Part shown: piece after piece, positions 1 to 11,635 of the stretch
How positions within the stretch are numbered: position 1 is the first letter of the stretch
Layout of the letters: every line of letters begins with the position of its first letter
Origin: Ciborinia camelliae
Taxonomy: Eukaryota > Ascomycota > Leotiomycetes > Helotiales > Sclerotiniaceae
Direction of reading: 5' to 3'
Length of the DNA: 64,000 bases
Assembly: GCA_025890175.1 (NCBI GenBank)
Contig: JANPYM010000001.1
Location: 4,000,340 to 4,064,339 of the forward strand
Translations under genes and position numbers: made by a program
The notes under the pieces: generated by a model
What the model saw: the letters and a program-made list of their open reading frames with translations, nothing else
Told to the model about the DNA's origin: nothing
Database searches by the model: none

Positions 1-1364
1 CCTCCCTTTTTTAAACGATTGATTTATACCCCCTCCCTCCCTCCCTCCCTCTCTTTTTCCTTTTTTTCAATTTTCTTTCTTGGGCATTTTTTATTTTCAC
101 CCCCGATTCTTAAACACTAATTACCTCTCTATCTATCTACCTTCTCATTTCCCCCCTTCTTCTTAATCGCTATCTATTCATCTATTGTCACGTGGGTGCA
201 TCACATGACCACGGGAAATACGGCACGAAGGTGCGGCACAGGAATACGATGGATACGAAGAGTGGGATTGCCACGTAAGACATCACTTTAACCGGCATGT
301 CATGGGCGGAAGCATTCCGTCCATCAGGCCATATGAATTTGTATATAAGCTTGGACATTTTCCTTCTCAAAAAGACAGATTGGAAATCCAGAGTCCTTAG
401 GAACCCTAAAAGATTATTAGTTGAATTGAATACCCTTCCAAGCCATTATACCCTTGTCACATCTATCCATCTACCTACCTATCTACCTATCTACCCACCT
501 AGCATATACTTATCACCAGAAATAAAGATGTATCCAGAATTGAGAATTGAGAATCAAAAATCGAAAATTGAGAATTGAGAATTGAGAATTGAGAATTGAG
601 AATTGAAGGAGGGGAGGGGGGAAGTTTATAGGATAGGAGAATATATGGAGGTTAGGTAGGTATATGTGTATGTATGCTTGACATGCTTAATATATACCTA
701 TGTATATAAAAATCCTCATTCAAATCCCCATTCAAATCCCCATTCAAATCAAATCAAATCAAATCAAATCAAATCAAATCAAATCAAATCAAATCAAATC
801 CCAATTCCGATTTCCAATCCCGATTCCGATTCCGATTCCGATTCCGATTCCGATTCCGATTCCGATTCCGATTCCGATTCCGATTCACGACTACGTATGC
901 AATGTATGCAATGTATGTAAAGTGTATAGAATAGCTACATACATGTATGTATGATATTCAAACGTCTCGTCTCGTTACGTCTCGTTTCATTTCATTCCGT
1001 TTCATTTCCCATGAATCCCATGAATCCATCCTATGCTATCCATCCTATGCTATCCCATCCCATCCCATCCCATCCCATCCATCCCCCCTACTAATATAAA
1101 ATTCAAGGTACCTATACCTATACGTACTATGTATGTATGTATGCCATTTCATGTCATGCCATGCCATTAATCAATCAGTCCATGCAACCGAACCGAACCG
1201 AACCGAACCGAACCCAATCCCCAAATCAAATCAAACTAATAAGCTCCATGATCTGTATTCCCAATTCCCAATTCCACATTCCCAAGCTCCATGCGCCAAA
1301 CCATCAAACACACCCCACCCCATTCAACCCCATCCATCCATCCCATCCCACCTCATCCCATCCA
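1..1364. repeat. Gene-free, microsatellite-rich flank
   Basis: No gene is supported here. The stretch holds many simple repeats: CCCT runs near 30-52, a TTGAGAA-type array at about 560-606, an AAATC array at about 746-800, a CGATTC array at about 820-887, CATCC at about 1055-1080 and CGAAC at about 1188-1213. Several repeats stay open in more than one frame and give long but meaningless reading frames. The right edge is the 3' flank of the SLC44-like gene. Confidence 0.8.
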
Positions 1365-3685
1365 CTACTCCCTCCCATCACCAAAAAGATACCCCGCCTC
1401 GAGACAATAAGCCCCACCACCCAGCATACCCCTCTCGCTCCCCCAACAAACAACCGCCGCATCGACAATCCCACCCAAGATACCCTCCATAGCGCCCAAA
1501 ACACCCCAGCCAATAAATCCCGCCACGAGTCCCACGACATACGCGTACGCGCTCCCTTTGATGCCGGGGCCATCGGGCATACTGATGGAGAGCTGACGAG
1601 CGGTAGCGACCCAGCCGCCGAAGCCGAGGGCCATGGACATGATGACGCGCGTGGCGTGGAGGAGGAGTTTAGCTAAGCGGTAGGGAAGCAATGGCGTGGT
1701 GGCTTGGGTTTTCGTCGAGAAGGATCGCGGTGTGAGGGTGGTGGTGGGTGCTTGGGGGGTGAGGAATGTCATTTGACTTAGACCACGTGCTGATATTTGG
1801 AGAGGTTGAGAGTGGATTGCAGCATAGGTTAGTGTGAGAGGATTGAGTAGAGCCGTAACCGGTGTTGGTACAAAGGAGTATGCAATAATCGAGATGGCTG
1901 TTACCAACCTTCGTGGGAATACGAGTAGAGGTAGTTTTATCAAAAGGGCCAATAAAGTTGATAAACATATGGTACCAAATATTGTATTGGTCGAGTGATG
2001 AAATGCAGCTCCAACAATCTCTCGAGATGTAGGCCCTGGCTGCACGTTGCGGTGGTAATACCATTGGGAAACTGTGGCAGCGGTTGTAGTTCGTTGAATT
2101 CCCCCAATCACGGAGAGAGTCCAAATGTACATCATCACGAAAAATACACCTAACCACCAAGTTGTCACATCGATGATGAAGCTGAGACCTGATTTCGAGA
2201 GGTGGCCACCCAGAAATACTCTAGTGAACATGCCTAGCCACATCCAAGTCCAGATAACGACTGCACCTAATGTAGCGAATCCTAAGGCAAGCAGGCCAGT
2301 GTTTGCAGCAAGAATCCTTGATGCGAATTCCAGAATATTGATTGCCTTGGTCAAGGATTGACGACCCTTGTAAATTGTGTATAGCCAGAGTAAAGCAAGG
2401 GCTCCAGGTATAAATGACATCCATCGCATAGCTCTATCTTGTACACCGGTTCGATCCGTTGATCCTTTCATACTAGACACCATAGGGTACACCGAAAACG
2501 AAAACAGTATAACTGGTACTGCTAGAACAATTAGGAATACCAGAGGGCGGACAAATGATCGTAACAATGCAAGCCATAGAAAAGAAACGATAATAGATGC
2601 CAGGGTATCGACAGCAAATAAATGGAATGAAGAACGGAGGGTTGTATAGATGGTATCCCCGATCACCCCCGTAGGCGTTGATGTATGAAGGAATATTAGG
2701 AAGAACGTTGCGAAAAGTGCACCCAGACAGATCAAGAATAATGATCCCCAAAACATGTCATGCTTTGGACCTTCGTCTAAGATTGTGGCTACTGTCGCTG
2801 GAACAGTTTCCGCTTCACTCGGTGGTATAGGAAATCGAGGACCAGGCTGCCGAATAGATTCAATATCCCTCTCATTTCCTCTCTTCGAATCATCCGTAAG
2901 CCGGATCGGTCCAGATTTCGGTCCAGATCTAAATTGTTGAAAGGCTGGTGGGTTATCATCACCCATATCGTAGGCTATCTCACTTGGTGGTTCGCTGTCG
3001 GCAATTGTAGATTCCAATCCAACATCCACCATCTTCCCCTTCCCTCTGCCACTACTTCCTCGACTGCTTGGCCGCCTACTTTCATTATCCCCTTCCTCTC
3101 CGACTGTTTCTGGTGCGTGCCCTCGCTCTCTTGTACTTCTTATGCCACCGGTCCAACTACTTTTGATACCACGAGGACGTTCCCGATTATCCTCTGCTCT
3201 TCCATCTTCACCTTTGCTATCCTCCAAAACCACATCACTCCCATCGCGCTCCGTCTCTTCACTTTCTTCTAACCTCGCAGGTGCAAAAACCCTTCGTGAT
3301 CGTTGTAAAGCAAAGAAATCTGCCGTTTCCCTCTCTCGTTCCTCCTCCTCATCTTCTTCTTGAAACTCGTTCAAGGCACTGTGAAATAGCGGTGCGTCAG
3401 GAGGAGCTTGAGAATATCGAGACGTAAATCCAAAGTTGGTAAGATGTGAAGATTGATAAGGGTTGCCAAGAGCTCGGTGATGCCTTGAACTTCGCAGAGG
3501 CTGCGATCGTTGATAACGTTCGTTTGGATTCCGAGGCGGAGTTTCATTATCCTGTTGGACGAAATTGGAGAATCGAGACTGTGACTGAGCCAAGAAGCGC
3601 GAAGCATCTGGATCATATCATGATTAAACAATGAACAATGGAAACGGAATCATAGCCAAGGGAATTACTTACATTCTGAGAACAT
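1365..3685 (-). CDS. SLC44/CTL (Pns1-type) choline-transporter-like membrane protein
   Basis: Predicted plasma-membrane transporter of the choline-transporter-like family (SLC44, yeast Pns1). The model has two exons, 3673-3685 and 1365-3607, totalling 2,256 nt or 751 aa. The first exon is only 13 nt, ends at a perfect GTAAGT donor, and joins to give the start MFSEYASRFLAQSQSR; the next in-frame Met is at 3593. The first roughly 280 residues are hydrophilic, Ser/Arg/Glu-rich and low in complexity. About ten membrane segments follow, starting near MFWGSLFLICLGALF. The C-terminal part carries the family's small-residue-rich end (FGGWVATARQ, then GGIVDAAVVCW). Transport of choline itself is not shown; yeast Pns1 substrate is uncertain. 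No disruption is seen, and the long acidic N-terminus is usual for fungal members. Confidence 0.88.
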
Positions 3686-5115
3686 CTTCGGCCCTCAATG
3701 AAGTTGTATGATGAATTATTTGTCCGCGATGAAGTTGAAGAAGTAGAGGTTATTGATAAGGACTCTCTACCGGTATCTTTGTTTCTGCCCTGGTCGTGTG
3801 TGGGTCTTTTTTCGACGGTACGGTACTCGTACGGTTACAACAGATCAGTTGTAAGTTGAGTGGGCGTATGAAAACGGTGAATGATTTCCAGCTTGTGATG
3901 TGATTTACTCAAAATATGAGTGAATAGCGTCGATAGACAGATACCTTCGTCGCAGGTGTTATAGACAAGACGTATTATCAAACAGACCCGTGAAGTTTAG
4001 TTTGGTGAGATAGCAGTCACTTGCTAATCCGGGGGTGAGGGGGGCGAGTCAGAGATATGGCGGAGTGCCGGGAGTTGTGAATCAATGAAATCACCAGGAC
4101 CAGGCAGATTGATGATACTGTAAAATGAACTCAGTCCTTAAGATATGGCGGGTTGATGATGGGATTCTTAACGACCGGAGTATACAGTAATAGTAATATG
4201 AGGAATGGATTTAAAAGAGTAGAAGAGTATGGATCTAGAAGGTAGAAGATTTTATTCCCATAAAACTACTGTAGACCGTACATGAATTATTATTTTATTT
4301 ATGAATACATGTAATAAGAATGATTTGAATTGAATCCATCCTGACATCCTGCAGCAATCAACAGGACCAAAAACATCCATATTTGATCAATATGTACCCT
4401 TCTTTGTTTCACCGCCTCAACTCAACTCACGTAGGTAGTACCCAAGTCAAAAGTCTCAAACCCACCAAACCCACCTGCATGGACGAATCCAATATAATTA
4501 ATCGAGGTCTCAATGTCCCATCATGATAAAATCGATGGAGCTAGAGTAAGGTTAGACGATAACAGTTAAAACAGCGATTGATTCTTGGATTCCTCTCTAA
4601 CAGGTCTAACAAACTTCCGCTTGCATTTCCGAAGCCACTTTTAGGCGGGTCACGGGTCATCGGGTCATCGCTCAGGAACGCGCTGCCTTCTCCGTAGGCT
4701 GGAGACTGAATTATTACAACCCCGGTTTATTAATTAGGTAAATACTTTATTGAAGAAATACAATACATACAACTCTGCCTACCTTGGATCCTAAGAGTAT
4801 TAGTATTTACTACTTCTTGTCTTCGTTCATCAACTTTATTGTCTGCCTTCATACTTTTACTTTTACTTTTACTTTCAGTATCAGTTAATCGGATTGTTCT
4901 CTTGCTTTGCATTGATCTGTGAGATTAAGTCACTGCCACTGCGCCATTTTTGGTACGATTACCACCAGTCTTTCGCCGAATCGCAAATCGCAAAGTTTCA
5001 AATCAAACAGCTTTTGGATCCCAACATTACATTCTATTACATTACATTACTTCTGAACTGAACCCACGCCTCCTCTCCTCTCTCAAGGTCAACCACCAAC
5101 TGGCAGACTTTTTAA
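3686..5115. other. Intergenic, promoter side of two divergent genes
   Basis: This interval lies between the SLC44-like start and the Rab start, so it should hold both promoters and 5' leaders. I see only short repeats (TTTACTTTTAC near 4855-4880, ATTACATTAC near 5030-5050) and a CT-rich stretch before the Rab ATG. No further gene is supported. Confidence 0.6.
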
Positions 5116-5865
5116 ATGTCGGGATTATCATGGGATTATATTGCCAAACTCGTCTGTATTGGCGATAGCGGAACCGGAAAATCATCACTCACAGTTCGAC
5201 TGTGCGAGGGTCGTTTTTCTCCCCATCATGATGTGACGATTGGAGTCGAATTTGGATCGAGAATCATTCCAGTCGGTCCACCAAATTCCGAAGGATTCAA
5301 CCCGAAATCCAATACCCTAGACAGGGAGGAGCCCGCACCGAAAGCTTCAGCGGCAGCATCGGACGTCCCGCAGAAACATATGAAGCTCAGCTTATGGGAT
5401 ACCGCCGGCCAGGAAACCTATAAAAGTGTCACGAGGAGTTATTTTCGCGGGGCTTCGGGCGCCCTGCTCGTCTTTGATATCTCCCGACGGCCGACATTCG
5501 ACCATGTTACGGACTGGTTGAATGATTTACGACAGATTGCCGAGCCGGACATCGTGGTCGTGTTGGTGGGAAATAAGAGTGATTTGGCCGTGGGCGAGGA
5601 GAACAAACGCGAGGTGACGGTCGAAGAAGCAGATGCCTGGGCGAAACGAAATGGCGTCTTGGAATACGTCGAGACCAGTGCGAAGAGTGGCGAGGGCGTC
5701 GAGAATGCTTTCGCTCGGGTGGCGGAGAGGATTTATATGAATATCGAAGCGGGGAAATATGACTTGAATGATAGGAGGTCGGGAGTTAAAGGACCGGGTG
5801 CTGGGGGTGCTAAAACTAATCTTAAATTGGCCCCTCAAAAAACATCGGGGGGTGGATGTTGTTGA
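5116..5865 (+). CDS. Rab4/Ypt4-type small GTPase
   Basis: Ras-superfamily Rab GTPase of 249 aa in one exon, expected to act in endosomal or recycling traffic. All nucleotide-binding motifs are present: P-loop GDSGTGKS (16-23), switch I with TIGVEF (41-46), DTAGQE (95-100), NKSD (153-156) and TSAK (187-190). The protein ends GGGCC, a double-cysteine geranylgeranylation signal. A hydrophilic insert of about 35 residues (roughly 54-88) sits between the beta-2 and beta-3 strands, just before the DTAG motif, which makes the protein longer than the usual 200-220 aa. The overall pattern resembles S. pombe Ypt4/Rab4; Rab2 or Rab14 would be alternatives. The start is supported by a TTTAAATG context and by the family N-terminus directly preceding the P-loop. 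Confidence 0.92.
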   Translation: MSGLSWDYIAKLVCIGDSGTGKSSLTVRLCEGRFSPHHDVTIGVEFGSRIIPVGPPNSEGFNPKSNTLDREEPAPKASAAASDVPQKHMKLSLWDTAGQETYKSVTRSYFRGASGALLVFDISRRPTFDHVTDWLNDLRQIAEPDIVVVLVGNKSDLAVGEENKREVTVEEADAWAKRNGVLEYVETSAKSGEGVENAFARVAERIYMNIEAGKYDLNDRRSGVKGPGAGGAKTNLKLAPQKTSGGGCC

Positions 5866-7593
5866 GCAGAGGGACTTGCGTGATGGCGGTTGTTTCTGAG
5901 TACCTAAGGAGCGTCTTGCGAGATCTTGGAATGCTTCCTTTTGCAAGATGTCTGGGACCTCCATATCAGATTCTGGGTGAATATACAACCATCCATCACA
6001 TCCCGACCCGATCACTCTAGATGCATCGCATCGCATCACATCACATCACGGACCTCAACCCTTCACTCGGGAACACTTTGTGCATATTCTGGCGCGAAAC
6101 TGGATAGGTATAGGTATAGGTATAGGTAGTCTTAAATACCTTGTATGATAGGAAGAAGGAAAGATCCGAGGGATTTTGGAGAAGAGAAGAGAAGAGAAGA
6201 GAAGAGAGGACAGGACAGGAGCGGTGGATTGATTGATTGTAGATACCCCCAAGCATAACATGATGGATAATAAATATCATCATGATCATGAACATGAACA
6301 TGAACACAATTATATTTATATTTCTTTTTCTTTACTTACTTTTTTTAAAAATTCCTGGAAATGTTTATGTTATCTACCATGTAGAGAGTAGCCAGGGCCG
6401 TATGAGCCGTACGGACCGCGAAGCGGCCCGTAGGCCTAATACGGTCTAGCGCCCTATCTTAAACTTAAATAGCATACAAGGTTCAATCTTAGTTCTATAG
6501 TAATTTCAAATACATCATACAACTTGCACCTTCACGTGATCTACCTAATTTCAACAGATATTATAAATATCATTTTGTTAATTTCTTCATTTCTTCATTT
6601 CTTCATTTCTTCTAATTCTTCCTTTCCTTTCTCCCTTTCTCCCTTTCTTCCTTTCCTTTCTCACCTTCTCACTTTCTCGCTTGCTCGCTTAGCTTACTAT
6701 CCCTTTTATCTATCCCGACTGCATTCATGTCATATATCATATCCATCATATCCATCAAAACCCATCCCATCACACCCTCTCCATCCATGAATCCATCCCA
6801 TCCATCCCTCTTAACTCTCGAGAGACATAGGTAGGTAGTTAGCTAAGTATTTAGCATAAAGAAAGTAAGAAAAGAAAGTAAGCAAAGAGAGAAAGCCATT
6901 ATATCCCATCCATCCATCCATCCATCCATACCAGCCATTATATCCCATCCATCCATCCATCCATACCATCAATCCATCCATCCATATTCCGAAAGTCATT
7001 AACCACCAACCCAGACCCAGACCCAACCCAACCCCTCCCATCCATCCCACCAGATATTTTCCCCCAACGCCAACCCTAACCAAATCAAGCACATGGATAT
7101 CATAACCCTCCATACCTATCATATCATATCAAATCATATCAAATCATGAATTCCCCCAGCCAGACCAGACCAAATCAAATCAAACCACCCCAACCCAACA
7201 CAACTCCACCCTTTTTTTCGACTAAATCGACTTTATCGTAAAAAAGTAAAAGGGTAAAAGTCGCTCGATTGGATGTGAAAATAAAGATCGCAGGACCAGC
7301 CAGTGCAGAGAATATGATGAAGAAAGCTTCTCCCCCCTTCCCCTAGTATACGCCATGCTTTGCGAGAGCTAAAGTGAAGCCAGCAAAAAATTCCAGGTAA
7401 AATGCCGCTATTTATGATAGAAACCCAAAGATGATCAAAAGAAAACCGACCCTAATAGAAATGAAAATGAATCATCTCGTAAAATGCATTATGTTGTATG
7501 ATGTGGTTGCGGAGCTCTATTGATGAAGGTGAATTTATTCCCTACTTCAGTCAGTCGAGACCTCCAGGATGACTATTGGTAGATGATGAAAAC
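5866..7593. other. Intergenic with simple repeats and one terminal-repeat copy
   Basis: No gene is seen. The stretch contains a TAGGTA microsatellite (about 6105-6128), a GAAGA array (about 6180-6207), TC-rich DNA (6580-6720) and CATCCATC arrays (6900-6990). One copy of the dispersed inverted repeat described separately lies at 6384-6556. Confidence 0.7.
6384..6556 (+). repeat. Dispersed repeat, copy A (inverted relative to copy B)
   Basis: This segment of about 173 bp is nearly identical to the reverse complement of 11036-11205. It begins GAGAGTAGCCAGGGCCG, contains a GC-rich hairpin (CCGCGAAGCGG) and ends at TGATCTACCTAATTTCAAC. Only a handful of mismatches and small indels are visible between the copies. 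The two copies point toward each other and enclose about 4.5 kb that includes the E2 gene. I could not find a convincing target-site duplication. Confidence 0.85.
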
Positions 7594-9417
7594 TTACTCC
7601 ATACTTCTTTGAACCGACCTCCGAAGCTTTCGATTATACATCTTCTTATCATCCGTAGATCCCCAGAAAAGTTTGGCCGCTTCAAAGTTCACCAATGTTC
7701 TAGGATCATATGGTGGTGATTCCTCCTCTAAAACATCAATAATTGACTCGATATGGGCTTTGGCATCTTCGGGGCGCTTGGAAGTATAGCAAGGTGTTCC
7801 ATCAACTCCAATTCGGTGATGGAATAAGGAAGTTTCGAACTTGGCTCTTGGTTGTTCTTCTGGGAATCTCGGGCTGAAATAAAGCTTGATTCGAAATAAT
7901 CCGCCATCTAAATTGGTCATGGGACGACCGAAATAGGTAATGTTCCAGACAAAAGGGTTTTTGTTTTCCAATTCAACGTCTAGTGTTACAGACTTATCCC
8001 TCTTGTATGCTTCAACCACTTGCTCGAATTGGCGTTGAAGGTTTCTCGCTACACCATTTTCCTTTTGCATTGCTAATAATCCTTCAGTGGCCCAACTGGT
8101 GGTTTCGGCATCCAAGTTGGTGCGAATGAACCTCAATCGTTGCTCAAGCTCGGTGTAGTTGAATTTTCCCTCCATGGTATTTCCACCACCTTCAAAGGGC
8201 ATCCGAACAAAAACTTGATCGTCTTTGACCTCCTTTTTTCCTTTTGATATGGCCAGCATATATGAATCGTAATACCACAAAAATCTACGCTTGCATAAAT
8301 CTTTGAAAGGTTCAAACGGAATTAAAGATTCGTCAATGGTTTCTTGGTCTATGTCGCTGTCACTATCCTCACTACTCGATGGCAGTCGTGAAACTATTCC
8401 CGCGGAGATGCCTAGGTATTCTTCAAGACGTTGAATAACTGAAATTCGGAGAGTTTCGTGGCGAATCTGAAGGCTAGTCAGTACAAGTATGAATGATCTT
8501 GCAACCTTGAGCATACCTTTGCAACATAATCCTTCTGATTTTTCCTGTCGCTATCATCATTTGCGGTTTCAAAGCCAGGCTCATTCTCATATGGATTGCT
8601 TGACATCAAGCTTTGTATCGAGATTAGAATCGATTCAAGACCTTGAGCCGATGACCACTCTTCTCCTCTTTCACCTCGCCATGTACTATTATTTTATTTA
8701 GCTTCTGGGTTCGAAGATGATTGTCTGGATGATTAATAATTACCCTAAAATTGACCTGAGAGTAAATTAGTCAAGGCTGAAAACATTCCGAGTTAAGGAT
8801 TGATCTTACAAGCAGACTTTGCCTTGTGCATAGATATTTGGATTGAAACGACATCTTCCTCCATTTGTGGTCATCGCCGTAATCATAGGTGCCTTTGCAG
8901 GATATTCTAGATGAACTTCTCAGCTTCCAGTTGATGTGCAAACATTTCGCATCATTCTTCCTACCTTTACCAAAGCTAACTGCAAACTAGAAAAGAGTCA
9001 GTAACCCTTGGGGAAAACATGTTCGAGATTGAATGGACTAACATCGAAGAAACCAAATTCATAAGGAGTATCTGGTGGACCGATTATAATTGCTTTAATG
9101 CTTCGAACATCTATATCTCGACATGCCACCGCGAGAGCTGTAGTATTAAATGATCAGTAAGAATTCCAGGTAGAAATAACACACCACACAGACACATATA
9201 TATGATATATATGTCATGGGAAAGATGAGAATACAACAACTTACATAAATCCGGACCCCTCTGAATATCTGCCACCTCCTAACATCCCAAAAGTCAGCCT
9301 TGCGCACTCACCACTTTACCACACACCACCACCTGCAGAAATGAGTAGCGGATGAAAATAGGTATGAGCATCAAAAATACCTACCTTTGCGATACGAATA
9401 ACTGAGTGATTCGACAT
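7594..9417 (-). CDS. Ubiquitin-conjugating enzyme E2, UBE2Z-like, with a second UBC-fold domain
   Basis: Predicted E2 that accepts ubiquitin or a like modifier from an E1. Eight exons fit in frame: 9385-9417, 9245-9278, 9043-9137, 8965-8986, 8810-8906, 8744-8755, 8517-8685 and 7594-8466, totalling 1,335 nt or 444 aa. UBC domain 1 covers about residues 5-150, with the catalytic-site motif NIYAQGKVCL (Cys93) and WRGERGEEWSSAQGL. The segment after it (RHETLR, then FLWYYDSY) resembles the extension after the core in UBE2Z/USE1. Residues about 310-425 form a second UBC-like fold (NPFVWNITYFGRP, GGLFRIKLYF) with a Cys at position 380 where an E2 cysteine would lie. Exon 6 is only 12 nt. A perfect GTAAGT overlaps the stop codon, so a ninth exon ending near 7490 is possible. 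Confidence 0.85.
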
Positions 9418-10314
9418 TGTCGAAGATATTTGGGTTGGCGTCTACCAATCAATACCACTTTCCTCGATGAATATCTTATTCTTTCCCTTAAGTATTTCCT
9501 CAAGTATTCTTCTTCTCCGTACCTATTCTCCCCAGTCTCCCAAACAAAAAGTGAAGTAAAGTAAAGTAAAGTTGACTGCCGGTATCTCAGGAGGATCAAT
9601 ATCAATCCAATCTCAATCCAATATCAATCTGGAAATAAGTACTCCGTAGGTAGGTAGGTATAAAGATTTAAGGTTTCTCGGAGTGGGGCATGGAAAGGAT
9701 ATGGATGTTATGTTGGAGATCGTTTCTGTCAAGCCTGTCAACCTAGGTAGGTACCTAGTTTTAAAGTAGATCTGGCGGGGCGGTGAGGGAGGGCAGAATG
9801 GCTGGATGTGTTTTAGGTACCTAGTAGGTGGTTTTTAGGTTACGTACCGTACGGAAGGTTTTGAGTTGGCGCTTAGGTTGGTTGGAGAGTTCCAGGTTGG
9901 CCGGGGATTGGAGAGTTTGTGGGGTGGGATGGGTTGGATTCTAGGTTGGATATTTTGGAGGCTGATTTACGGTTTAGGGTTTACTATAGGTACCTACCTA
10001 GTACTGTGAAAAACCCATTCAAATCAACAGAAGCCTACCTATCTACCTTAAAGGAATTAAGGGGTTCTAAAATCTATCATTAATTAAATACAAAAACATA
10101 TATCCGATTTAAAGTTTTGAATCCATTCTATATTCAATTTGAACTTATACATTCGTTGTATAACAAATAAAAACTTAAAATTATAATTTCTGTTACGGAT
10201 GTCATACGCGTCACATAGGATCATAAAGGTGAAATCGTAGATATGCAATCTGATAAAAGAACTATGCTGAAGAGGAAAGGATCCTCTTGGAAAGAACACT
10301 ATCTAATATAGACG

Positions 10315-10347
10315 TTGATCATGTGACCATGGTGGTCACATGATCAA
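10315..10347. repeat. Perfect palindrome with 15-bp arms
   Basis: The arms TTGATCATGTGACCA and TGGTCACATGATCAA are exact reverse complements around a 3-bp centre (TGG). It sits at the left edge of the A/T-only block, with a CACGTGA motif just after it. A CACGTGA motif also occurs at the other edge of the block, near 11049. It may mark one end of the AT-rich element or be a hairpin-forming site. Confidence 0.85.
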
Positions 10348-10379
10348 TCACGTGACTGTCATACTAGGCAGGGGCCTTG

Positions 10380-11205
10380 GCGTGACAACGGATCTAAAGA
10401 CAATAAAAACAAAAAAAATATTTGAACAAAAAATTCAGATTTAAAGCTGATATACTGGCGATTATTAACATTTGATATTAATTAATAACAAATCTTTAAT
10501 ATAATATTTAATTTTTAATTATTTAATAAATATAAAAATGGATTTTTAAAATTAAATAAAAAAGATTATAAAAATATATAAAACTTTATATTAAATAAAA
10601 TATTATTATTTAAATAATAATCAATAATATATTATTAATTATTTAAAAAAATAACAATAATTTTATTTAAAAAATAATAATAAAATTTTAATTTAATATT
10701 AATTTAATTAATTTTTTACATTTTTGAATTTAATAATTCTTTTTATTTAATTTAAAAAATAATTTATTAATTAAATTAATAATATTTAAAATAATATTAA
10801 ATACAAAAAATATCTTTATATTTGTTTAATAAAATATTAAAATTAATAATATACAAAATAATATTATTAGTAAATCTTAAATATATTAATAAGATATAAA
10901 TTCTTTTTTAAGATTTAAAAACTTTTTGAAATTTTTTTTTAAAATATTTTAAAACAATAAATATAAAATATAAAAAATAATATAAAAATTATAAACAAAA
11001 TTATAATTTAATTTATTTAAATATAAAAAATGTTGAAATTAGGTAGATCACGTGAAGGTACAAGTTGTGTGATGTTATTTGAAATTACTGTAGAACTAAG
11101 ATTGAACCTTGTATGCTATTTAAGCTTGAGATAGGGCGCTAGACCGTATTAGGCCTACGGGCCGCTTTGCGGTCCGTACGGCTCATACGGCCCTGGCTAC
11201 TCTCA
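10380..11205 (-). mobile_element. AT-rich decayed repeat element ending in repeat copy B
   Basis: From about 10380 to 11036 the sequence is almost only A and T, with no open reading frame, as expected of a transposable element degraded by repeat-induced point mutation or strong AT drift. It is bounded on the right by the GC-bearing dispersed repeat (11036-11205), which reads outward toward GGCTACTCTC. The family is unknown to me and no coding remnant is legible. Confidence 0.55.
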
Positions 11206-11464
11206 ACAATATCTATAATATTTATAATATGTTATGTTATGATGGCTTCTCTTCTGTTATTATGCAGAGGGAATATTCTACTTTGTTGTATGTTTACCGT
11301 ACTGTACCGTATTTGGAGAGGAGAAGGGAGAAGACAAGAGGGGGATTTAAGGGGAGGATAGGGGAGAAGAGAGGATATGAATAAGTAAATAGGAGAAGGA
11401 AGTAAATGGAAGTAAATAAAAATAAATAAAAGTAAATGGATGGATGGGAAATTGATGGGTAGGT

Positions 11465-11635
11465 GGAAAATACTAGGTGGTAGGAAAATACTAGGTGGTA
11501 GGAAAATACTAGGTGGTAGGAAAATACTAGGTGGTAGGAAAATACTAGGTGGTAGGAAAATACTAGGTGGTAGGAAAATACTAGGTGGTAGGAAAATACT
11601 AGGTGGTAGGAAAATACTAGGTGGTAGGAAAATAT
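11465..11635. repeat. 18-bp minisatellite, about nine copies
   Basis: The unit AATACTAGGTGGTAGGAA repeats head to tail about nine times with almost no variation. Because 18 is a multiple of three and no stop occurs in some frames, both strands stay open across it, which explains spurious reading frames. There are no spacers, so it is not a CRISPR array. Confidence 0.95.

Noticed and set aside
666..954. Overlapping open frames of Ser/Asp or Ile/Pro repeats
   Set aside because: They are read through the AAATC and CGATTC arrays and have no other content, so they are not genes.
10380..11036. Mitochondrial DNA insertion
   Set aside because: The block is A/T-only with no recognisable mitochondrial gene or tRNA; a decayed repeat explains it better.
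6384..11205. LTR retrotransposon spanning the E2 gene
   Set aside because: The repeats are inverted rather than direct, and no gag, pol or primer-binding site is present.
11465..11635. Possible CRISPR array
   Set aside because: Units are contiguous with no unique spacers, and the genome is eukaryotic.
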